Assembly: GCA_029964075.1 (NCBI GenBank)
Contig: CM057149.1
Span: 22,644,197 to 22,708,196 of the forward strand
Reading direction: 5' to 3'
DNA: 64,000 bases
DNA from: Patiria pectinifera
Taxonomy: Eukaryota > Echinodermata > Asteroidea > Valvatida > Asterinidae
The notes beneath the pieces were generated by a model. The model had not been told where the DNA came from and did not search any database. It saw only the letters and a program-made list of their open reading frames with translations. A program made the position numbers and the translations under genes. Of the stretch, positions 15,301-23,126 are shown in pieces (position 1 is the first letter of the stretch; each line of letters starts with the position of its first letter).

Positions 15301-18300
15301 GTCACCTGAGTGCGCTTTCGACATCAGGAGACGCTCGTTAGCCTTTCCATTTCCTCTGCCCGCCAAGAAGGTACAGAATTTAACCACACACCTTCTCAAG
15401 TTCAACTCACGCCAAGACCCACGCATGCCTGTGTGCGTGTGCAACCCATTCCTTTTCAGCAGGTGCCAAGCTTAATTGTTCTGTTTATAGAGTACCGAAG
15501 TGTGCCGTGTATTCTGGTTCACGCGCACAGCTTTAGTGTGTGAAGAACTCAGCGCGTGAACCAGAACAGAGACAGCTGACATCAGACTTCGGTACTCTGT
15601 AGTCTCTCACTCTTGATAGCCAGATGCACACGTACTAAATTTTGCAGGGGTAGCAGTTTTCTCATGGCACCATAGCTTCATACATGTAAATAAACAAAAA
15701 TATTGAGACTTAAGCCTTGCATGTGCAACAAAAAAAGTGATACAAGGGTGTACAACTGTTTCAGGCAGACATGGCAGTCTCTTCAGGAAAAAAGGCTCAT
15801 TGGTGATTCCGATGACTATTGACAAATTATGGAGAGAGAAAACGAAAAGAAAAAGTCATTTAGTGCAGTAGGCTCAGTTGAGTTTGTGAGAGTCTGGCTA
15901 ACGATTATATTTCTGTTTAAAGGGCAAGAGAATGCAAAGCAAATGCAGTCCGACTCATCCTGTCATGTATGGACTCCGTGCACAAACAGTAGAGGGCGCT
16001 GTTCGACCACTTTCGAAAGCCTTGGGCGCGGTACGCACCGCATACGCGTAGGGGTTCGCGTGCGTATAGTGCAAAGCTCTCATGACTAATTTTATTCTGA
16101 ATGTGCGCAAAGCCATAGCTCTCCCCTTGTGACCCTTGATGGGGGTGTGCACGGAGCCCATAGTAGACTTTAATCATAAAGACCATTACAAAACTTTGCT
16201 CGTTCCTTGTTCCTTGTTTTCTTGCTCTAAATGTTTCAGTAATTTTCTTTTTTTTCTGGTTTACCTTTAATACTTGTTTATTCATTTCAACTGCTTTCTT
16301 TCTTTTCAAAACCAAGCAGATAACCAGAACGTATTATTTCATTTCAATGTGTACATTGAGCACTGCACTGCACATGTTGACATTGAAAGGAAGAACTTGC
16401 GCTCTGTTAGAGGGATTTGGCTAACCCTTTTTTTTTTTTTAGCTTCAGAGCCCTTAACTGCCCCAAAACACTGCAATCTCATAACATCACATATCTGTAA
16501 CCATCAGCCATGTGGTTCATTTATATATTACTGACTGTATTATAAATGTAATGAACATGAAAATCAATAACTATTATTTCTTTTTGGCTCATTGATACTA
16601 ATATTTAACCTCAGTTTTTTCCTAGCTAAGTAATACCTGTTAACCCCCTCACGCCGGCTGACGGCTATAGCCGCTGCCTGGAATGTCTTGGTATGCCGTG
16701 TTAATGCCATATGTCAGCAGCTGCTACTCCGTAGTGCTGCTACTGCCGGCTACTGCGCACAGGTTACTGTGCGGTGATGCTTGTAAGCCTGTGCAGTGAG
16801 TCGTAAAAACCCGATGGCAAGGGGTTAATAGATATAAGGCTATTCAACTGTAAATGAGCTGTGATCACTTTCATTCAAAATTTGAGATGAATTTGATTTA
16901 TATCACCCCGACGCAAAATTCCATCTTATAATAGTTTATGCGGTACCCGCTGCTATGTACATCAGATTCGAACCAGCCAACCGATCCCGTTAGCTCGGTG
17001 GTCGAGTGGTAAGACATCTGCACTAGAAAGCAGGAGGTTGTGGGTTTGAGTCCCACCTGAGTGATTTTTTCCAACTTTCACTCGGGAGAAAACACACTGA
17101 GTATACAGTGTTTAAACGTTGGTGAAGGGCAAAAATCTAATTTGATTTATATAACCCTGACGCAAAATTCCATTTTATAATGAGTAAAATGTAGTTATGC
17201 AGAGCATTTCCGCTTGAGGTAGACTTTCCAAATTTATGATGCACAGCTAATTTAATTGTTGCCCTAAAACCAGTGAAACATCAGCACATGTTACTTAACA
17301 ACCAAATTACTGTTTGTTGGCATGAAAATCTCTGATACTTAGTTCGTTCCGCTTAATGTAATTTTAGCTCAAAAATCAGATGTCTATATTATAAAAGTTT
17401 TGTTTCTACAATCATCTGATGATATTCGTAACAATACATTGCATTTCAATTATTGTCTGGGAAACTTACACACCTCTTGTTTGATCTCACCATTTCAGGA
17501 CTTCCGCAAAAGTTCCTCTGTTGACAGTGGCTTGTCAGTGACCACACCGGCTGACTTTGATCGGTCTCCCATCTCCCTATTGCCCGGGGAGCAGCACGAA
17601 GCCAGCACAGCTCCTGTTAGGGATGAAGGTACACCCGTCAAAGATGAACTGCATATGCGTCAAACCACGAGTGAAAACTCTGGAGAGTTGGACTCCCAAA
17701 GGCAAATTGATGCAGCAGTCCTGGTAGGTGTGCCCCAGGAGAGGAGGGAAGACTCTGATAGGTCTGGATTAATTGACCCGAAAACTGACGCAAGTAGAGT
17801 TTCATCAGTGAGCGAGAAAACAGTACCCGGTGGATTTCAAGGCGCTGATGGTCACTCTGGATCCAGTGAGGAGATAGCGACAGCAGCCAGTAGGGATGCT
17901 CCCTTACGCTTGGACTACTCCCTGTCTGCCTCCCAGGGGTCCCTGGCTTCAAGTTTGCAGAGCACCCAAAGCTCGCTGCCCGACCTGCACAAATCCTGCA
18001 TGAGCTTGCCAGATCTTGGCCGATCACGGACCTCATTGCCGGACCTGTCGCACTCTGCGTCTACTGCGGAGTTACATCTAAGCTCAGTGGCGAGAAAACT
18101 TGACATGAAGTCGGATTTGTACAGTACTCAGAGGATATCCGGGGAGACTGTGAATCAGACCCAGATGCATGTAAGTGGGGATGTACCGACACAAAGGATC
18201 AGACACCTGTCAGGGTGCAATGTAAACAGTGGAACCTCAGCAGATCAGACTGAGGGTCAGTTACCTCAGAGGCCAAACTTTGCTGAGGATCAGGTGCCAG

Positions 18301-21300
18301 GAAATTTGTATTCTTCCTTTGGATCCCCCTTAAAGAGGCCTTTGCTTGGCCAGTCACCAGAAAGAAGCAGTAACGTCGATCGTATGCAACCTACAGCCTC
18401 TGAGTATAATCCTAACCTGAACTCGGTAGTGCCACCAATGAATGTTGACGCAGGCAGTGCACCATTGGACCAGATGGAGAGGAGGGAAGGCTCTCAGACT
18501 TACTTACAGCCCCTCGACGGTCCGAATGCAGCTGATTCAGAGTCTCCTGTCACTGACCTACCAATGAGAGGATCCACCTGGAGTCAGTTACCCAATTCAG
18601 GACAACAAACTGGTCCTGGAAGACCGCCTTCTGGACCAGCTCCCCTACCTGCAGGGGTGGAAAGCCGAAAACCTGAAAACTATGACGAGCCACGACCAGG
18701 ATACAGACCAGCTTCCTTAGGACCCAATGATGTCCGTAGAGGCCCACTTGGGGAATCAGGACAGATGGGTCCTGGTAGGCCCTTAGCTCCTGGACAAGCA
18801 GCACCATTTGGGGTTCCTCCATCTCCGGTCAAGCCACCACTGGCGCAGGGTGTGGTGAGGCCTGGCGGTACACCACTTGGTCCGAGTACACCACCCGCTG
18901 GTCTGGTTTCACCAGTACCAGGAACACCCCCAGCTGCAAAGAAGAGGGTTAGTATATCCCATTGCAATACAAAATTATATCAGTTTTCTTGATAAAGTTT
19001 GATCAGTTGTCAGTTTTAATGTTATGTGATGATAGTGCAATATCAGGATCAAAGTAGGTCATTGTGGGTCACGTAAACATTGTGTACTGAATGCCACAGT
19101 AGCTCCAAGAAGTACGTCCAAGTACTTTTTAAAGCTGAGTGCGTGAGTTTGACTATGTAGTGTGAAAAGGCTTATTAAATCCCGAGAGTAGTCACAACCA
19201 AAGCCGTCAAATTCCTGTCTGTTGTCATCTATTACAGATCAGGGCCAAAGCTTTGGCAAAGAAATATGTGATGCAGTAACACAGGAATGCAGGCCTCTCC
19301 TTGTAGATTGCTGCTTGTGTCATTGTTTCACACATGGCTCAATTTTTGTTAATCCTCTGGAACTGGCATTAAATCTAAACACAAGTTCCATGCAACTTCT
19401 TCCTCCTTAACCCTAACCCCTAAGCTCTTTTGGCTAGGAACCATCCTCAATCCTACAAAATCCTGCAACTGCCACCATATAAAAATTGGATTCAGCCTCA
19501 ATCCTCCAAAATCATCCATTATATCTTGAATTTGTTCAGAGGAGGGATGACCACTGCCTCATTTCTGCAAAATCCTCCGACTCACTTTTACAAACACTGG
19601 AGCAGTGCAGATGGTATACTCCTTCAACAGAACAACAATAATGATGTAAAGCGCTTTGATCTAAAAGTGCTATATAAGAACCCCTTATTATTTTTGTTAA
19701 TAGACTGAAACCACCTGCAAGAAAAAAATAGTGCAAGCTGACTCGGTGGAAACCTTCAAATCCCTCATTAGCCACAGTCCTCTCTCTCAATCTTTAGTCA
19801 CCCCATCATGTCCATCAAGCACCCTCTCTCTCCCGTTGTGTGTATGCCAAATTTTGGTGTCTGCAACACGCACCTGCAGATACAGATAGAAGCAGTGGGG
19901 ATGATATCTAGAATTATCTAAGCATAGTTTATGCATGGCTAAGCATAAACAACACAGGGTGCAGCTTAAGACCGTGACACAATGCATCCCCCAATTCATC
20001 TGGCACTAAAATGGCATACAGCCACAAATCCTCCAAAATCCTCCAAAACCGCCTGGGTTGGGGTTTATTAAAAACGTACTTCTTATAAATAGTTGAGTTT
20101 GATGAGGGCATGATATACCATTCACTTTGCAGGTGTCTTTATTGGAATACCGGAAACGTAAGGGCAGCGATTTAGGCAATAGCAAAACCGCCAAGAAGGA
20201 GTCTCCAGCAAGCGCCCCGTGTACCCCAGTTGCCCCCAAACCTCCCCTGGTGCCACTCAAGCCCCCTCTGCCGAGCCCCATCTCCACCTCCAACCCTAAC
20301 ACCCCGACCAAACCACTGGAGAGCCCACTCAAGGCCGGCGGTAGCGACGCCTCAACCCCAACCGCCCAGTTGCCTAATCTGCCCTTGTTCACCACGGAGA
20401 AAGAGAATGGGATTGGGGAGCGTCTGAGTCTTTCCACGGAGGCCCAGCAGGTAATCTCATCGCTGACCAGCCTCTTAAAGAAGCACAAGACGCCTGAGGA
20501 GGAATCGGCACAAGAACCCAAATGGTCAGTGTCTAGCTTTTAGTTCCTGTGGAATTTCTTTTTTTAATTTCCCCATATTTCACCAGCTCTGTTTTAGTCT
20601 AATGCTAGAGGGTAGGCAGCTGTTGACAAATCAATTTTGCTTTGTTTTTCTCACCTTCAAAGTACAGACCATTACAGGTAGCTCATTTTTGTTTGGCAAA
20701 AGGTCTGCAACATTGTATTTTAGGTACAACACGAGCAAACCATTGTCAAATTTATGTGTTCATTATAAGAGCCCATTGTCTGGGAATGAATGTTATATCT
20801 TGCCTTCATGTGTAGTAGAGTCATTCACAAGTCCAGTCGCAAGTCCAGTCACAAGTAACAGTGGAGTGTTTCTGTCACAGTTCTTTCGAACAACTTGAAG
20901 CCTGACTTTAAGGCGGATAACTTCTGAGGACATGTAATGAACTGGACTACAACACTAGCTGTAAGATAAATGTAGGGGAATTCTCAAAATTAAGACCAAG
21001 TTCAGTAGTCAGGAAACCAAACTTCCCGAGAATTTATTTTACCACGGCTTTTAATAAAGAGCGAATTTTTGATGGATTATGACGAAATTGCTGATAAAAA
21101 TTGGTTTTGATTAAAATCAGGAGTTCCAGCAGGCTGGACACTCCAGACGAAGACCCCTTGCAGAAGATGAGGAAAGAGCTGAAGGAGAAGAATCGAGAGA
21201 GAGAACGCAAGGAGGCACTGGCCCACAAGAGGCCTCGCTCCCCTGACCCGCCTCCCCCTCCTCCAAGTAAGAGACCTAACCCAGGATTGCGCCTGCAGAT

Positions 21301-23126
21301 ACCTCCACCGCCACCTCCCAAGACCAAAACGGATACACGGTCTGGTAAGTCAAAATTTTTCTGCTAAGCGAAAATCAGCAGAGAAGCGGTTACAAACAAC
21401 ATAAATTGCATGATGTTTTGGCTGGTAACCAGTTATTGCTCAGCAAATGTTTTCTGAGCTCAGCAAATTGGTCCCTGATGAGGAGCGTAGCTAGTAGATT
21501 TCCTCCTCAATGTATCCAATCTAGCTATGTAAGTATTGAAGTACATGACAGTGATTGCTATATTAGATAGAAATTTGGTATCTTACATGTGCGTAAAATA
21601 CGGGAACACGGCTCCCTCTGATTTATGTGATGCTTTTCGCTGAATGTGATCTACACTTCTATTAGATAGTAGTTGCGGTTTAACTAGATTGATTTGATAA
21701 GTCCACAGTATGCGCAGTTTGCTGGAGAGACTGAGCTTCGAATCGCACTTCACAAAGAATTGCCAAATTAAAAAGAAATTTAATTATCATTTTGGTTGGT
21801 GGCAGATAAACTTGGAAATAATATGGAGACGCTCAATGCCCAACTCAAAGAAGATTTTGCATAGTGACCGGCGTAATGAACGCATGCCTGATCTATGTTA
21901 ATAGTTGTAGGACCGTGTATTAATAGAATCATCACATGTACAGCTGTAGCACCATGTGTATATTTTTATTTCAGGTGATATATCAGGAGAATCCACCCCA
22001 GTGAAAATGCCTAACCCAGCAGCAAATACCACACCTGTGAGAACTCCAGGCTCAGCAGGAATTTACCCACAGGTGTGTATAAACTTTGCACCAATATCAG
22101 ACCTTTTGAATCTGAGAAATTGTACGCCTGTGCATAGAAAGTTACCCAAAAGCATCATATTTCAGACCTTCCATCAAATTGTCCGACCTTTTTGTTAATT
22201 GGCAATCTCATCCCTGGTCATGTCATGTCATCTCTCAGGAAAATTGCTCAAGAGATGAGTGTGGTAGATAGGGAAAATAGCCAAGAAAATAGGGAAATGT
22301 TAAAACCTCCTTGATTAGAAACATGAACTGGTTGTGTTCATGCAAGTTTTCAGCATTGAACAATTCCTTGGATCGGTTGACTTCCTGTTTTGTAAGTTTT
22401 TTGGGTTTTTTTTTTTTTCAATCCGGTTGAAAACAGAAATTTTACATTTGGTAGTTGTGTTAAACTGGACAGTTTCGTCTACTGATTTCTTTTTTGTTTA
22501 CACAATACCGAGTGCATGTTTGTATTAATATGCCTTTTGTACGTCAAGTCAAAATAAAACGTATTTTGAATTTGTCATTACAGCAGCTTGGAAAAGCTTT
22601 CAATGCTCAAGCAGCGTCTCCTTACCTCCCTGCTGGTGTGAACGCACCTTTCCAGCAGCCATACCCAGCACAGCAATATCCGCAGCCCCAACAACAGCAA
22701 CAGCAACAGCAGCAGCAACCCCCACAGCCCCAACACCAGTCAGGCTACAGCACATCCTACCCAGTGTACGATTACAATCATCAGAAGTCGCACGCTGCTC
22801 AACAGCAGTTTCCACAATACTACCAGGGCCAGCAGCAATCCTTGACACAGCAGGGACAATACCAGCAGCAGCAGCAGCAGCAACAGCAAGGATATCAGAA
22901 TCCCTATCCGCAGGCTCAAAAACAGGGCTACCAACCTGCTGCAGTTGCTGTGCAACCACAGCAACAACAGCAGCAACCGTATCCTAAAGCAGGCAGCAAG
23001 TTTGGATCGAACCCCAACGTTGGGACCAAAGGTGCATTTGGTGCTGATGGCCGGACTTCCAAGCCTTCCTTCCCCACAAATGCCAACAGCTACTCTCCGA
23101 GGAGAGGAAACTACTACAACAAGTGA
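186..23126 (+). CDS. KMT2E: KMT2E/MLL5-type PHD and SET domain chromatin regulator (5' partial, 18 exons)
   Basis: Coding exons: 186-373, 1112-1302, 2970-3070, 4545-4835, 5619-5846, 8515-8719, 9012-9440, 10311-10471, 11305-11569, 12304-12489, 13062-13233, 13847-14106, 15293-15370, 17499-18947, 20133-20524, 21121-21344, 21975-22072, 22584-23126. All junctions are GT-AG and the phases join without a stop, giving about 1,819 residues. Order in the visible protein: PHD finger (1-60), acidic and Lys-rich linker, SET plus post-SET (about 235-345), [15 protein letters not shown] helix (about 460), FPKTKKFFMNEWL (about 685), RWLRQAM (750), MTPLKKR (807), [13 protein letters not shown] (1,400), Pro-rich and Gln-rich tail. 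These blocks occur in the same order in vertebrate KMT2E, as I recall its sequence. Human KMT2E is about 1,858 residues, so roughly 100 N-terminal residues lie upstream of the window. The family binds chromatin through the PHD finger and acts as a transcriptional regulator in the nucleus. The PHD favours KMT2E over SETD5, but an invertebrate may have a single gene for both (fly upSET). Confidence 0.95.
571..785. repeat. TTAACCC-family element, copy a
   Basis: Starts ccgtaaccctaac. It matches the reverse complement of copy g at 32,011-32,222 over most of its length (caacaccagagtttgttgga, gtactgcactagtaaac, gaggaaggttcctagtaaa). It lies in the first visible KMT2E intron. Non-coding. Confidence 0.6.
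2270..2887. mobile_element. TA-flanked palindromic MITE, copy 1
   Basis: The left end agggcaagtcaaaaaaagc and right end ttttttactcaccctgta are inverted. Arms pair over long stretches, for example cataagctacttttagatg against catctaaaagtagcttatg, and tactgaaattgctcaat against its complement. TA ends fit a Tc1/mariner-derived non-autonomous element. It sits just before KMT2E exon 3. Confidence 0.7.
4195..4400. repeat. Composite of two inverted-repeat fragments in a KMT2E intron
   Basis: Positions 4,195-4,300 resemble the AGAGTACCGAAGT element at 15,489, and 4,311-4,400 resembles the right half of the 63,700 element. Exon 4 starts about 145 bp later. Confidence 0.5.
4545..5846 (+). CDS. KMT2E: KMT2E SET domain exons (4545-4835 and 5619-5846)
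   Basis: The two exons encode the SET fold: [13 protein letters not shown], then [29 protein letters not shown] and [15 protein letters not shown]. The post-SET part, CACSKKNC (C-x-C-x4-C), starts the next exon at 8515. Active SET enzymes usually carry NHxCxPN; here the first two positions are Arg-Arg (RRSCSPN). The usual ELxYDY is VTIGFDFSY. Vertebrate KMT2E shares these changes and is regarded as a poor or inactive methyltransferase. I therefore infer a non-catalytic SET module conserved for its structure or binding. The exon split falls inside codon CG|G of the KRHYPF segment. Confidence 0.92.
5346..5560. repeat. TTAACCC-family element, copy b
   Basis: Begins taaccctaaccctactcgat. It carries inverted forms of the internal motif (aagattgaggcagtgg, tgaggattgcggcagt, gtaggattgagga) and ends ccaaaagggcctaggg, the inverted head seen in copy f. 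It ends shortly before KMT2E exon 5. Confidence 0.65.
5925..6217. repeat. TTAACCC-family element, copy c
   Basis: Bounded by ttaaccctaacccctt and gttacgttagggttaa. Inside are several copies of gaatccatcaaaatcc or gaatccgccaaaatcc, then one inverted copy before the right end. It is 293 bp long with clear inverted termini. Confidence 0.75.
6335..7040. repeat. Decayed element starting CAGGGTTCCCAC, with a nested CAGGGGTGTGA element at 6462-6635
   Basis: The outer repeat starts cagggttcccacagtcacgg and ends near gtggaaaatcatataggcaa without a clean right terminus. Inside it, 6,462-6,635 has inverted ends caggggtgtgaaatc and cactcacacccctg and a T-rich tcagctttttt interior. The inner element is therefore younger. 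Confidence 0.55.
8028..8449. repeat. TTAACCC-family element, copy d
   Basis: Bounded by ttaaccctaactgcctc and ggttaaggttaa. Internal motifs include cctcaatcctgcaaaatcc and cctcaatcctccaaaatc. The middle carries a segment (gcatagctgagcataaacaacac) also present in copy f at 19,925-19,955. It ends about 65 bp before KMT2E exon 6. Confidence 0.75.
9012..9440 (+). CDS. KMT2E: KMT2E exon with the conserved [15 protein letters not shown] helix
   Basis: This 143-codon exon has an N-terminal half rich in Thr, Pro, Glu and Ser. A charged helix follows: [20 protein letters not shown], then [13 protein letters not shown]. The motif is nearly identical in vertebrate KMT2E and SETD5 and is one of the strongest identity marks outside PHD and SET. 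Its function is not established from sequence. Both ends are phase 0, so the exon could be skipped without a frameshift. Confidence 0.93.
10534..10710. repeat. TTGACCTATCGCC inverted-repeat element, copy 1
   Basis: Ends ttgacctatcgcc and gcgattggtcaa are inverted. It shares gcgagttagccacgcccctta, cactaagttttgtttgt and related blocks with 45,624-45,806. About 177 bp. Confidence 0.7.
10795..10950. repeat. Dispersed repeat shared with 29,967-30,110
   Basis: Both copies read acaaagtctatgga, agtatttcctaacaaaatt, gaaatgtttctca and cagattcatgtctt in the same order and direction. No inverted ends were found, so the class is unknown. Confidence 0.6.
11690..11870. repeat. CACAAGTCC-rich dispersed repeat (also 20,815-20,965)
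   Basis: Both copies start with two or three cacaagtcc/cagtcacaagt units, then gcttgcgacttg or caacttgaagcc, and end in ...ctcaactacaaca or ...ctggactacaaca. The unit agtcacaagtcc is the one expanded in the minisatellite at 56,583. Confidence 0.55.
13480..13600. repeat. ATA-tailed dispersed repeat fragment
   Basis: Reads ataataataatgggcatttataaagcgc and further to gaggtgctcaaggtgctata, broken here to stay short. A related start (aataataataattacacatttatatcgc-like) is seen at 57,440. This resembles tails of non-LTR elements or SINEs that are common in marine invertebrates. Confidence 0.5.
14263..14549. repeat. TTAACCC-family element, copy e
   Basis: Bounded by ttaaccctaacctcctgg and ggagggttagggt. 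It has the family head ctaggaaccatcctcaatcc and repeated atccttcaaaatcctgc-type motifs, with the inverted form gaggattgagg near the right end. It is 287 bp, the most regular copy. Confidence 0.8.
14661..14747. repeat. Hairpin with 29-bp arms
   Basis: Arms at 14,661-14,689 and 14,719-14,747 (core gcaccacgaagtgacg) pair at 26 of 29 positions around a 29-bp loop. Intronic. Confidence 0.75.
15489..15598. repeat. Small inverted-repeat element ending AGAGTACCGAAGT
   Basis: Ends agagtaccgaagt and acttcggtactct are perfect inverted repeats. Inner arms tctggttcacgcgc and gcgcgtgaaccaga also pair. A diverged relative is at 4,195-4,300 (cagtaccgaagtg, gcgcgcaaaccagtg). Confidence 0.75.
16642..16829. 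repeat. Small MITE ending TTAACCCC
   Basis: Starts ttaaccccctcacgcc and ends gatggcaaggggttaa. It is GC-rich inside, with ctgctactgccggctactg. About 188 bp, distinct from the TTAACCCTAAC family in its interior. Confidence 0.6.
16992..17182 (+). mobile_element. tRNA-derived SINE
   Basis: A tRNA-like head at 16,992-17,063 has an A box (tggtcgagtgg), a B box (ggtttgagtcc), a paired T arm (gtggg/cccac), an anticodon stem ctgc/gcag and a loose acceptor stem. A unique body and the tail aatctaatttgatttatat to caaaattccat follow. The tail also occurs at 16,890-16,933 and, inverted, at 46,343-46,403. The anticodon loop is 8 nt, so it is not a working tRNA gene. Confidence 0.7.
17499..18947 (+). CDS. 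KMT2E: KMT2E large 483-codon low-complexity exon
   Basis: This exon encodes a disordered region rich in Ser, Pro, Gly and Gln. At 17,969-18,053 it has three copies of a Ser-Leu-Pro-Asp-Leu core: [24 protein letters not shown]. The C-terminal part is rich in proline and glycine. The exon ends in AAKKR, and the next exon continues [10 protein letters not shown], the conserved [12 protein letters not shown] block of KMT2E. Both ends are phase 0. Antisense open frames here are shadows. Confidence 0.92.
19407..20069. repeat. TTAACCC-family element, copy f (long)
   Basis: Starts ttaaccctaacccctaag with the head ggctaggaaccatcctcaat and ends cctgggttggggttta. Its middle (19,560-19,960) is additional DNA not seen in copies c or e, partly shared with copy d. 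It ends about 64 bp before the KMT2E exon 15 acceptor. Confidence 0.65.
20133..21344 (+). CDS. KMT2E: KMT2E exons 15-16: [10 protein letters not shown] block and charged/polyproline segment
   Basis: Exon 20133-20524 opens with [15 protein letters not shown], a basic conserved block, followed by a Pro-rich linker. Exon 21121-21344 encodes a strongly charged helix ([20 protein letters not shown]). It then has two proline runs ([10 protein letters not shown] and [10 protein letters not shown]), which could bind SH3 or WW domains. The junction splits a Trp codon (TG|G). Repeats of the TTAACCC family end only about 64 bp before the exon 15 acceptor. Confidence 0.9.
22584..23126 (+). CDS. KMT2E: KMT2E terminal Gln-rich exon and stop codon
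   Basis: The last 180 residues are rich in Gln, Tyr and Pro, with polyglutamine tracts encoded by mixed CAA/CAG runs near 22,689-22,720 and 22,863-22,890. The protein ends [10 protein letters not shown] and stops at 23,124-23,126. Such composition suggests a disordered, possibly phase-separating or activating tail. The acceptor is cattacag at 22,583; the following CAG could also serve as a NAGNAG alternative that adds or drops one Gln. Confidence 0.9.
   Translation, partial: QLGKAFNAQAASPYLPAGVNAPFQQPYPAQQYPQPQQQQQQQQQQPPQPQHQSGYSTSYPVYDYNHQKSHAAQQQFPQYYQGQQQSLTQQGQYQQQQQQQQQGYQNPYPQAQKQGYQPAAVAVQPQQQQQQPYPKAGSKFGSNPNVGTKGAFGADGRTSKPSFPTNANSYSPRRGNYYNK

Noticed and set aside
16992-17063. A serine-type tRNA gene with anticodon AGA
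   Set aside because: A and B boxes and the T arm are present, but the anticodon loop has 8 nt, the acceptor stem has a mismatch and wobbles, and a SINE body and tail follow.
17638-18967. Antisense frames of 60-130 residues opposite the large KMT2E exon
   Set aside because: They are shadows of the long sense exon with no splice sites, start context or family resemblance.
22600-22976. Antisense Ala/Leu-rich frames
   Set aside because: They mirror the CAG/CAA polyglutamine codons of the terminal KMT2E exon.
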